Shown here piece by piece: positions 14,459 through 22,000 of a DNA stretch of 46,905 nucleotides; position 1 is the stretch's first letter, and each line of letters starts with the position of its first letter. Origin of the DNA: a virus; IMG/VR virus record IMGVR_UViG_3300021962_000183, positions 1 through 46,905 of that record. The stretch is one strand, 5' to 3'. The notes beneath the pieces are model-generated. The model was given only the letters and a program-made list of their open reading frames with translations, was not told the DNA's origin and did no database searches. Both the position numbers and the translations under genes were made by a program.

Positions 14459-14881
14459 TCACTTGGCAAAAACGACCTTTGGAGCGCAGATCTCGACGGT
14501 CCTGGCCTCGTCAATCTTGGCCCGCAGCGTGTCGTCGGTAAGGGCCTTGTAGGTCGGCTCAGGCACCTCGAACTTGATCTTGAACACGCGCTCGACGGTG
14601 GACCACGGCAGGCTGGAGGCCAAAGCCTGGAGCTGCTTGCTGTCCCACTTGACCTTCTTGTCGACGCAATAGGTGAGCTTCACGCCGTCGATCTCGCGGG
14701 AGATCTCGCCGTGCTGCTTGCCGGCCAGCTCCATCTCCAGGGCCATGCGGGGGGCGTGCCTCTCGGTGATAACCTGGGTGATGTGCTCGACCATGGCCTT
14801 CTGGGCTGCGATGGTCTCGTTGATGTCTGCGACGAGTCGACGAAGATCGGCCGTCGACTTCTGGGTGTAGTCGGTGTTCAT
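14459..14881 (-). CDS. hypothetical protein upstream of the recombination genes (140 aa)
   Basis: Unknown 140-residue protein. Residues 10-60 look like a coiled coil (STADLRRLVADINETIAAQKA and following). The middle has KLTYCVDKKVKWDSKQLQAL and the end VFKIKFEVPEPTYKAL. Similar proteins occur next to Sak4-type ATPases in other phages, without an assigned function. The leader before its ATG is CACCCTAACCGAC, with no Shine-Dalgarno. Confidence 0.7.
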   Translation of the reverse strand: MNTDYTQKSTADLRRLVADINETIAAQKAMVEHITQVITERHAPRMALEMELAGKQHGEISREIDGVKLTYCVDKKVKWDSKQLQALASSLPWSTVERVFKIKFEVPEPTYKALTDDTLRAKIDEARTVEICAPKVVFAK

Positions 14882-14898
14882 GTCGGTTAGGGTGAAGG

Positions 14899-15126
14899 TC
14901 AGAGAGGTTGCTCCTCGATAACGTAGTCGTCAAGCACCAAAGGACGATTTTCTTTCTTGGCCATTTCCATTAGGACCAGGAGCCTGGCTGACGGTATGCT
15001 TCGGCGCTCCATCCATTTCTCGATGGTTTTGACGCTGATGTCATGCCCGCCTGCCCGAAGCTTTCTGAAAAGCTCCATGCGTCCGCCAAAGCGGAAAACG
15101 ATCTTTTTTGCGTCAAGTCGGTACAT
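14899..15126 (-). CDS. small Cro/CarPH-like HTH regulator (75 aa)
   Basis: The 75-residue product has the layout of small phage HTH regulators: RFGGRMELFRKLR (12-24) as first helix pair, a glycine turn, then SVKTIEKWMERRSIPSARLL (31-50), which matches the recognition helix plus IP-turn of CarPH/YdaS-like repressors, and a short acidic tail. It starts the minus-strand replication operon, divergent from the integrase, the usual place of a Cro- or repressor-type switch protein. The ATG at 15126 is preferred over a TTG at 15165. Confidence 0.78.
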   Translation of the reverse strand: MYRLDAKKIVFRFGGRMELFRKLRAGGHDISVKTIEKWMERRSIPSARLLVLMEMAKKENRPLVLDDYVIEEQPL

Positions 15127-15216
15127 GTTTGATCGGATAAATGCTGCGTCCGCCGGCAGGGTCAACTACATTTTTTAGGTTGTCATGGCCGGCGGCAGCC
15201 CCAGTTTCGCAAACCC
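15127..15216. promoter_or_regulatory. divergent regulator/integrase control region
   Basis: CCGCCGGC (15150-15157) and GCCGGCGG (15188-15195) form a perfect 8-bp inverted repeat around a 30-bp spacer. For the minus strand, TTGACC (15165-15160) and ATTTAT (15142-15137) are separated by 17 bp and could be -35 and -10 of the replication operon, placing the transcript start only a few bases before the ATG at 15126 and giving a near-leaderless mRNA. The inverted repeat overlaps this region and would suit repressor control of both directions. No convincing plus-strand promoter is seen. Confidence 0.5.
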
Positions 15217-16143
15217 ATGAAACACACAGCCCAAACCATAAGGCAGGTGCTTAAGGCCTATTTGCTTGAGCACGTCGACCACAAGGTGGTTGCCAGGAGG
15301 AGACAGGAAAACTGCATTGACGTGCTTTCCGCCGAGCTGGGGCACCTGCCCCCGTCCGGTCTGACGCACGAAGTCATCATGCGCTACAGGAGCCGCAGGG
15401 CCTCGGGCAAGACCAACGGCCGCAGGGTGGGGGATGGTACCCTGAGGCGCGAGCTGAACTGCCTCGTTGCCGCCTTGAACCACGCGGCAAGGCATCGCAG
15501 GATCGACCAATCCATGATTCCCCACATAGACCTTCCAAAGGCCCCTCCGCCCAGGGACATGTGGTTGAACGAGCAGGAGGCAGACCAGCTTTGGGACGCG
15601 GCAAGGGCTGAGGGCGGCAGGGCCTTCCTGTTCGTAGCCATAGCCATTGAGACGGCAAGCCGCCGGCGAGCCATAGAAACCTTGAGATGGGATCAGGTTG
15701 ATCTGCAATGCGGATTGATCAATTTCCAGGCATCGGGCCTTGAGATCACAAAGAAAAAGCGCGTGCCGGTTCCCATGTCCACCAGGCTGCACAAGGTGCT
15801 TTCGGAGGCCAGGAGCTCTTCCGAAAACGAGTGGGTCATAGGGTCGCCGCACCCCATACAAAGGTGCTTTGACAGGGTTAAGCGCAGGGCGCACGAGGCC
15901 ACCGGGAACCGCCGGTTCATGGCCATATCGCCGCACACGCTGAGGCACACCTGGGCGACGCTTGCGGCAAGAGCCGGCGTGCCATTGTTTGAAATAGCAG
16001 GCGTACTTGGCGATTCCGTGGCGACGACAACCAGGGTTTACGCTCACCATTCGCCGGACCACCTTAGGTCGGCCGTCAATTTCAGGTCGCAGCGATCAGG
16101 ACAGGCGCTTGCCCTTCATGTTGACGAAGGCCAGCAGGTATGA
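15217..16143 (+). CDS. int: tyrosine-family site-specific integrase
   Basis: The 308-residue recombinase would integrate and excise the phage genome. The N-terminal 110 residues are the SAM-like arm/core-binding part (including VVARRRQENCIDVL). The catalytic domain has box I arginine in ETASRRRAIETLRW (around 149-151), a beta-hairpin lysine near 179-181 (ITKKKR), HTLRH at 240-244 with R243, and Y275 in RVYAHH. The usual box LGH is LGD here (D266). It is the only plus-strand gene between the two minus blocks, and its last 48 bases overlap the convergent membrane-protein gene. No excisionase or attP site can be named. Confidence 0.9.
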   Translation: MKHTAQTIRQVLKAYLLEHVDHKVVARRRQENCIDVLSAELGHLPPSGLTHEVIMRYRSRRASGKTNGRRVGDGTLRRELNCLVAALNHAARHRRIDQSMIPHIDLPKAPPPRDMWLNEQEADQLWDAARAEGGRAFLFVAIAIETASRRRAIETLRWDQVDLQCGLINFQASGLEITKKKRVPVPMSTRLHKVLSEARSSSENEWVIGSPHPIQRCFDRVKRRAHEATGNRRFMAISPHTLRHTWATLAARAGVPLFEIAGVLGDSVATTTRVYAHHSPDHLRSAVNFRSQRSGQALALHVDEGQQV

Positions 16144-16386
16144 AAGCACCTCGGGTGCCGCGTAAGACAGGGCCCCGATTGCCGCGTACTTAAGTGACTC
16201 GTGCTCGACGTAGGCGTCGGCCGCGAAGCCAACGAAGATCGCCGCGATCATGGCGGCTCCGGTCCGGCCGGCAACCTCAACCCAACTCCTTTTTTCCTTC
16301 TCGATCATATGCCTGGCGGTGATCGCCAGGCCGCCGAGACTGGCCGACGTTGCGATGTCCTTGAGCATGTTTGGACCCTCGCTCAT
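16096..16386 (-). CDS. holin-like small membrane protein (96 aa)
   Basis: The 96-residue protein has two hydrophobic spans, about residues 44-58 (TGAAMIAAIFVGFAA) and 68-88 (YAAIGALSYAAPEVLSYLLAF), joined by an acidic loop, and an N-terminal amphipathic stretch (LGGLAITARHMIEKEKRSW). This matches small phage holins, which permeabilise the inner membrane at lysis. The start at 16386 overlaps the upstream stop and carries AGGAGGGTGCGGCA, one of the few Shine-Dalgarno sites. It lies at the end of the late operon with other membrane-associated genes. Confidence 0.6.
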   Translation of the reverse strand: MSEGPNMLKDIATSASLGGLAITARHMIEKEKRSWVEVAGRTGAAMIAAIFVGFAADAYVEHESLKYAAIGALSYAAPEVLSYLLAFVNMKGKRLS

Positions 16387-16631
16387 TGCCGCACCCTCCT
16401 GTATCCTTGGTTCCAAAGAAGACCTCCCAGTATCTTCCCAATTCGGCACACCTGCTTCTCGGTAAGCCCATTGTCGGCCAGGTGAGCGCCCTCGTGGCAA
16501 AGGATCGTGAGCCGGTCGGATTCCGACAGGCGCTCGTCCAGCTCGATCAACCCGCTTTCGTCAAAAGTGCCCCAAGCTCGCTCGCGCATGAGCTTGCGCT
16601 CCACAATCTTGACCTTTCGTTTCTTACCCAT
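16383..16631 (-). CDS. small zincin-like protein with HExxH (82 aa)
   Basis: An 82-residue protein with ILCHEGAHLAD at residues 43-53: H46-E47-x-x-H50, the zinc-binding HExxH signature of metallopeptidases, preceded by a strand-like FDESGLIELDERL. Similar tiny proteins with HEALH-type motifs occur in phages and resemble the core of SprT/ImmA peptidases. At this length it lacks most of a protease domain, so enzymatic activity is uncertain. It overlaps the lipoprotein gene by eight bases and the holin-like gene by four. Start at 16631 (MGKKRK); longer frames are rejected. Confidence 0.68.
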   Translation of the reverse strand: MGKKRKVKIVERKLMRERAWGTFDESGLIELDERLSESDRLTILCHEGAHLADNGLTEKQVCRIGKILGGLLWNQGYRRVRQ

Positions 16632-17190
16632 TGCGACGTGTTTCGTCCCGCACTTTGTCCAGGAACCACCAGGCCCCGCCGGCTGAGATAGCGAGGGCCA
16701 GGATTGAGAAGGCTGCGTAGCCGGCCAACCGCACCCGCTCGTTGCCCAGGAACTCGTTGAGCCAGGGTGCGAGGGTGGCGATGGCGGCGCCCAGGGCGAC
16801 TGTCCATCCGCCGGCTGCGCGGATGCCCGGGATGGGGACGAAGCCCCCAAGCAGGAAGACCAGGAAACCGGCGCCCATGGCCCAGGCTGCGTACCTCACA
16901 ACCTCGTATAGCGCAGCCTCCTTGATGTCCCTGGCCGATGCCGCGTCGGCCGACCGCTCGACGATGTCGACGGCCTGCTTAATCACGGCGGGGGTGGACT
17001 GGGCGACCTGGGCTGCAACCGTTTCAAGGCTTGGGATGGCAGGCCACAGGCCAAGATCTACCTGGCGTGCAGGAAGGGTGGTGGCTTGAGCCGTTGCAGG
17101 AAGTTGCGCCGCCTGGTCAGCACTGGACGGCTTAAACCACGACGCGCAGCCCGTAAGGGCCAGCAGCGAGATGGCAACGACCGTCCTCAT
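16624..17190 (-). CDS. lipoprotein with three membrane spans (188 aa)
   Basis: The N-terminus MRTVVAISLLALTGC is a lipoprotein signal with lipobox LTGC (Cys15). A Ser/Ala/Thr-rich linker and a helical segment (ETVAAQVAQSTPAVIKQAVDI) follow, then three hydrophobic spans at about 99-123, 126-148 and 152-175, ending in a basic tail (RDETRRNG). It belongs to the small membrane-protein cluster beside the holin-like gene, so it may take part in lysis (spanin-like) or superinfection exclusion. No family is recognised. Confidence 0.6.
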   Translation of the reverse strand: MRTVVAISLLALTGCASWFKPSSADQAAQLPATAQATTLPARQVDLGLWPAIPSLETVAAQVAQSTPAVIKQAVDIVERSADAASARDIKEAALYEVVRYAAWAMGAGFLVFLLGGFVPIPGIRAAGGWTVALGAAIATLAPWLNEFLGNERVRLAGYAAFSILALAISAGGAWWFLDKVRDETRRNG

Positions 17191-17195
17191 GTGGA

Positions 17196-17351
17196 TCAGC
17201 CGCGGACCTTCTTAACGGTGTCCTTGACGGTCTTGGCAACGGTCTCGCCGGCGTCCTTTACGGCGTTGACCTTGGACAGGTTCTTAAGGGTGAACAGAAC
17301 CCCGGCTGTGCCGCCGAGGATAAGGCCGATGAACAGGGCGAAGATTTCCAT
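17196..17351 (-). CDS. short single-span membrane protein (51 aa)
   Basis: Reading the minus strand from the ATG at 17351 gives a 51-residue protein: one membrane span (MEIFALFIGLILGGTAGVLF), then an amphipathic Lys/Val/Asp helix ending DTVKKVRG. It is too short for usual gene-calling thresholds but fits exactly between the DNA-binding gene and the lipoprotein gene, five bases before the latter. The layout resembles small holin, antiholin or spanin-like subunits of lysis clusters. Confidence 0.7.
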   Translation of the reverse strand: MEIFALFIGLILGGTAGVLFTLKNLSKVNAVKDAGETVAKTVKDTVKKVRG

Positions 17352-17378
17352 GCCAAGAAGTGTGCCGGACATGGCTGT

Positions 17379-17645
17379 TTAGTCAACCATGCGCTTGCCC
17401 CTCATGGATGTAGGACGGTAGTGCGGGACGGTTTGGAAGCCGTGTCGGTAGCGCACGCGAAAGCGCCGCATCTCCACCAAGCCCCTTTTCATGCCGGCGT
17501 CGAGGAGCTTTTTGGCGTGGGAGTGGGAGCAGCCCCACTCTTCCTGCCATTGCGCGCGGGTCTTGTAGCCAGGCTCGACATCGTCTGTCGGCCGCAGAAG
17601 CTCAGCCGTGAGTCGGGCGAGCAGATCGTCGGTTTTGGGTTCCAT
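17379..17645 (-). CDS. small winged-helix-like protein (88 aa)
   Basis: The 88-residue product begins MEPKTDDLLARLTAELL and contains RAQWQEEWGCSHSHAKKLLDAGMKRGLVEMRRFRVRYRHG. The helix-turn-helix-like segment around residues 35-57 (TRAQWQEEWG then AKKLLDAGM) followed by a basic wing-like strand suggests DNA binding. It sits one base after the phosphoesterase stop at the far end of the virion operon, so it may be a late regulator; that is inference. A longer frame to 18050 lies antisense to the phosphoesterase and is rejected. Confidence 0.65.
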   Translation of the reverse strand: MEPKTDDLLARLTAELLRPTDDVEPGYKTRAQWQEEWGCSHSHAKKLLDAGMKRGLVEMRRFRVRYRHGFQTVPHYRPTSMRGKRMVD

Positions 17646-17646
17646 G

Positions 17647-18399
17647 TCAGTAGGGAAGGCGCCATTCCTCGCCGGCCAGTGTGGCGGCCAGTGGTTGGAC
17701 GTAAAGGGTCGGCATGATGCCGGTGTCGCAGTACTCGCCGTACACGATGGCCTGTCCCCACGAAAGCGTTTTGCGCCTGGATTTCGCGTAGTCGTTGGCG
17801 CCGTACTTCTTAAGGGTGCCGACGTTGATAGACAGGGTCCGGCGGGTGGTGCGCGCCATAGCAAGGGCAGGGCAATGGGTGTGGGCCGAGAAGACCGCGT
17901 CGGCCTCGACGTAGATCTCGCCCATGTCGCGCGGGGCCTGCTCGTTGAAGATCGTGCCGTGCGTGAACAGGCCGGTGCCGAGCATATACTTCTGGAAGAC
18001 GCCTGTGTAGGGCACCATCTCGGCGCCGAGCTTCTTGACGCAGGACTCAATGCGCCCCTTCAGCATGGTGGCGCACTCTGCAACGACCTCGTTGGAGGAG
18101 TGAGCCAGCCGCCACAGCCTGTCCTCGTGGTTGCCTGGCAGGACCACGTTGAACGCCCCCTCCTCCAGGAAGGCAAGTCCCTCTTCGATGTCCGGGGCGA
18201 TGGGCTCGCCTTGGCCGGAGCCTCCGCCCATGAAGGCTTCCATGTCGGTGAAGTCGCCGAGGTGGAGGCGCTTGGCGCCTTTGCCGCGGCAGAAGGCCTT
18301 AAGGAACTTGAGGACTGACCGCCTGGCGACGGGGTCGATGTGATGGGCGTGCGAGCATCCAACCGCCGCAAAGGGGCGCCAGTTTCGTGTGATGTTCAT
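17647..18399 (-). CDS. calcineurin-like metallophosphoesterase (250 aa)
   Basis: The 250-residue protein has the ordered metallophosphoesterase motifs: GCSHAHH (14-20) in place of the usual GDxH, GDFTD (48-52), GNHED (89-93), HG (147-148) and AHTH (172-175). The aspartate of the first motif is replaced by Cys-Ser, as seen in some phage members, so metal binding may differ. Substrates could be nucleotides, nucleic-acid ends or phosphoproteins; none is indicated. It overlaps the kinase gene by four bases (ATGA at 18399), and the two may act in nucleotide or DNA-end metabolism. Confidence 0.82.
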   Translation of the reverse strand: MNITRNWRPFAAVGCSHAHHIDPVARRSVLKFLKAFCRGKGAKRLHLGDFTDMEAFMGGGSGQGEPIAPDIEEGLAFLEEGAFNVVLPGNHEDRLWRLAHSSNEVVAECATMLKGRIESCVKKLGAEMVPYTGVFQKYMLGTGLFTHGTIFNEQAPRDMGEIYVEADAVFSAHTHCPALAMARTTRRTLSINVGTLKKYGANDYAKSRRKTLSWGQAIVYGEYCDTGIMPTLYVQPLAATLAGEEWRLPY

Positions 18400-18983
18400 T
18401 TGAGGGCGTTTGTGACGATCTTTTTTGCGGCTTCGTCTATCGCCCCAAAATCTCCCTTGGCGAACTCGAATCTCCACATGTGCCGATCTCCGTTTGTTAG
18501 CTCCTTGATGCTATCCATTTCCTCGCGGTTTGCCGGACCAAGAGAAGGTTGGCTGACGTAAATTGGCACGAACGTCCAAAGCTCGGAATTGCAGAGCTCA
18601 AATAGCACGTCGTACTCGTTTGGATATCGCATGTCTGTGACAAGCACTGCCTGCGCGCCGATGTTGTAATAATGCTTAACCGTCCTTTTGGCGATCTTTG
18701 CGAATATCGACTTGTCGCGGCCCCTGCAGTACCTGCCGAACTCAACCATGAGCGGCCTGATCTGCTCCTTGGCTTCCCTGTCTTCCGTGAAAGCAACGGC
18801 TGGAAGCCCCATGTATGCCAATGCCTGGTTGATCGCCTCCTTGAGCTCGTCGGCCATCTTCACCCTTGAGCTTGAGGCCGGAATGTAATGCTCAATGGCG
18901 TCTGCCAGCGTATCCTTGCCGGCCCCGGCAAAGCCGGATATGGCGAAAACCGTTGGCCTGGTGATTCTTGGTGTCGGGTCCAT
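18396..18983 (-). CDS. deoxynucleoside monophosphate kinase-like protein
   Basis: The 195-residue protein has a P-loop GFAGAGKDT (residues 17-25) characteristic of the AAA_17/dNMP-kinase group that phosphorylates deoxynucleotides for phage DNA synthesis. A GRDKSIFAK lid-like region and VLVTDMRYPNE (a Walker-B-type strand with Asp and an Arg-Tyr-Pro-Asn-Glu motif) match phage dNMP kinases closely. The start at 18983 (MDPTPRITRP) is used; a longer frame at 19082 lies in the giant gene's 3' end. It follows the giant virion protein after 43 bases. Confidence 0.85.
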   Translation of the reverse strand: MDPTPRITRPTVFAISGFAGAGKDTLADAIEHYIPASSSRVKMADELKEAINQALAYMGLPAVAFTEDREAKEQIRPLMVEFGRYCRGRDKSIFAKIAKRTVKHYYNIGAQAVLVTDMRYPNEYDVLFELCNSELWTFVPIYVSQPSLGPANREEMDSIKELTNGDRHMWRFEFAKGDFGAIDEAAKKIVTNALK

Positions 18984-19026
18984 GCAAAAGGACAGTATGG
19001 AACCAAGTGCCTTGCAACAACTTATT

Positions 19027-22000
19027 TCACCTGGTTGGCGGCCTAGTGTTTTTCCTGGGAGCCCTGGGGTCGGCTGGCTCATTGGGCATAAGCATGCCTA
19101 CGGTTTCTTCTCGCGCAGCCTCTGTTCCCGCAAGCCTTGTGACAAGCACGCCAAGAGCCGGCGGAAGCATTGCGGCCGCAAAGGCCTGTACTCCTGGTTG
19201 ACCGACATACTTCACGGCGTCCTTGACCAAGACCTTCTCCCCCTTGCCTTGTTCGGCGCGCGAAATGTTCTGCATGGTCTTGACGATCTCGCTGATGACC
19301 GGGGGGATCTCGCCTCGCATTAGTTTGTTCACGAACTCGGCCTTGCCGCCGGCTGCGCCGGTGTAGGAGTAGCCCTCGATTGTTCGCTGCATAAGGCTCT
19401 TGTCGTTGCGGTTTTGGATCATGTCCCTGAGGAGCAGATACGCCGCGGCAGCCATCATCATGGCAGGTATGGCAAGCGCCTGGGAAATCATCCTGAACCT
19501 TGAATAGGACGAAAGGTCGATGTCCTTGTTGCCTCCGGCAGCTCCTGTTGCGACATCGCTGAACAGCGGCCTGAACACCTGCTCGAGGGCGGCAGCAGGG
19601 TATCGCAGATAAGTCATCGCCGCCTTGCCGAAGAAGTGATCCTGGCTGATCAGCTTGCCCCTTTCCCCGCCGGTGTTGTACCCGCGGTTGGTGTTGACCA
19701 TGGCAAGCGAGGATTCCATGCGGATCACTTTCCTGGCCAGCTTTGCGCTTGGTGCGTCAGAGGAAAGCCATTCGACAAACTTGCCTGACTTCCTTGCCGC
19801 GATCCAGTCCTGGGCGAACTGATCCATGTCGGCGTCGGAAACGCCTGCCCTGCGAAGGCGCATGCGGCACTCGGCCTTGATGGAGAACGGGTTGTTCTGG
19901 GCGTTGGGGAAGGCCGCGGCGTGCCCCGCGGCAAGCATGCTGTCGTTGACAAGTCCGTCTACAAATCCGTCGATTCTGTTAACGGCCAGACGGGCGGTGG
20001 TTGCTCGCTTGGCGTTTTCAGTGACCTCAAGCCCGTAAGCCCTGGCAATGGCGTTTGTGCCCCTGTTAACCATTCGCGCGCCTCGCAAAGCCGGACCGAA
20101 TCCGGCATAGTCCTCCTCGGTGTCCAGCGTGTATCCTGAATTGTCCAGGATCCCGTGGGCACCGGCTGCGTCTATCAGGCCAACCGCCCTTGCCAGCGCG
20201 ATGTCCCCGTTTTCGTCATTCAGAAGGCGTCCCAGCTCGGTCTTGAATCGGGCGGCGTCCGCCGGCGACATCTCGGCAAGCAGCCTGATGGTGTTGTGCA
20301 TCATCAGAATGGGCCCAGTCACTGCAGTGGTGAGGTCGCCACGGGTGGCGGCAGCCATGGGCTCAAGGAAGTTTGCCAAGGCCGTTGTCTTGAGCTTCGC
20401 CATGTTGGACAGCGCGAGGAGCGAATTGGCCAATGCGTGCCCTGGCGATGGCATGGGATTCAAGGTTCCAAGGGCGTCCTTCACATGGTCCTTGAAGATC
20501 TGGATCTGGAACTCGCTGGCCCCCTCGGCGCGCATCCTGTCCACCATGGCCAGCCATTTTTCGCCTTTTGCGCCAAAACGCCTGGAGAACTCGGACAACG
20601 TGGTCACACGGTCGATGTACCTGCTCCAGGCCAGGCGCGCGTCGTTCTTGTAAAAGTCGCGCAATACGGCCCTGGCCTGGGGAGCGAACATCCTGGACTT
20701 CATGAAGTCAGCCGAGGTGCTGACCTTTGCCCCCTCCATGATAAGTCCCATTGTCTGGTCTGCACCCTCTGCCCCGAGCGAGATCTTGTCGAGCCATGCC
20801 TGGGCCTGTTCCGCCGGCTTGGCCGTGGTCAGCTCGGCGATTTCCAGGTTTAGGCTGGCAACCTCGTCCGGATCCGCAGTAGGAGCTCCAGGCTTCTGCA
20901 TGTCCTTGAGCTTCCTGGTCAGCATGGCTATGCGCATGGGGTTGTTTATCGCGTACGCCCTGGTGGCAGCCGCCAGGAAACCGGACTGATCACCCTCAAC
21001 CTTGGCGATGTCGATGCTGTGCGGCATGCCATAGTCCTGCGCCTTGCCAATTTCCAGGCCGGCTTCCTTGGCATAGTCGTAGGCCCTGTCAGCAAGGTCC
21101 TTTAGCCCCTTGGCAACCTGGCCTTCGGGGCTGTTGTCGATCGGCATCTCGCCAGTGACCATCTTGGCGATCTTCAGGTCTGCGTCGGCCAGCTCAGCCT
21201 CGGTCATGGTGGCCATCTGCGCGGCCATTGGCTCGAAGGCCTTTGCAAGCCGCCCCTTCATGATGCGACGGTTTGAGTCTCTTTCGTCGTAGAATGTCTC
21301 CTTTGCGCCAGCCGGAGTGTTGCCGTCTCGGATCGCGAACATGTTGGCCACGTCCGACATGGTTCCGGACTGCACAAACCTTTCGTTCTTTCCCGCAAAA
21401 ACAGCGCCGATGTCCCTGCCGTCGGCGATCAGGTGCATGTTGGAGACAATGGGGTTGAGTCCTGGAAGCAGCCTCGAGTCGGCTAGCGCGGCCGTGGCCC
21501 CGAGCTGTGCAATGTCCATCGCGGCAACGCCGGCGTCGGTAAGTGCGGCAGCAGGAACTGCCGCGCCCATGCTGCTCGGCTTAGACTTAGGGATGATCAG
21601 GGGGCCGTCATCGTCGGGGTTCACCATTTCCGGCGGCTGATTGAACCTGGCTGCAAGCGCATCTAGTCGCTCATTTGCATCCTTAATCGTTATAGCGCCT
21701 TTTGCCAAATCATCCTGAATCCTGTCTTTCTTGCTTTTGTACAAGAATTGATTTTCACTCTGCTGTTTGCTAGGCTTACGACCTTTCTTTCCAGGCACTG
21801 CTGCTTCATCGGCCGGGGCAACAAACGGACTCACCTCGTCTATGGCAACGTCAAGCGCCTCGATCGCCTCTTCCCGGGCGTAGTATGCGTCGGTTTCCTG
21901 CAGGCTTTCAGGGGTGTTGTCCTGTCGATCCTGAAGGCCATCGCGCATGGTCTGCAGCTCGCCGAGCTTCTCCTGGATCTTGGCCTTGTCGTCCGCCTCG

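Noticed and set aside
17086-17382. Plus-strand 98-codon frame
   Set aside because: It is antisense to the lipoprotein and the 51-residue membrane-protein gene, which fit the operon spacing.
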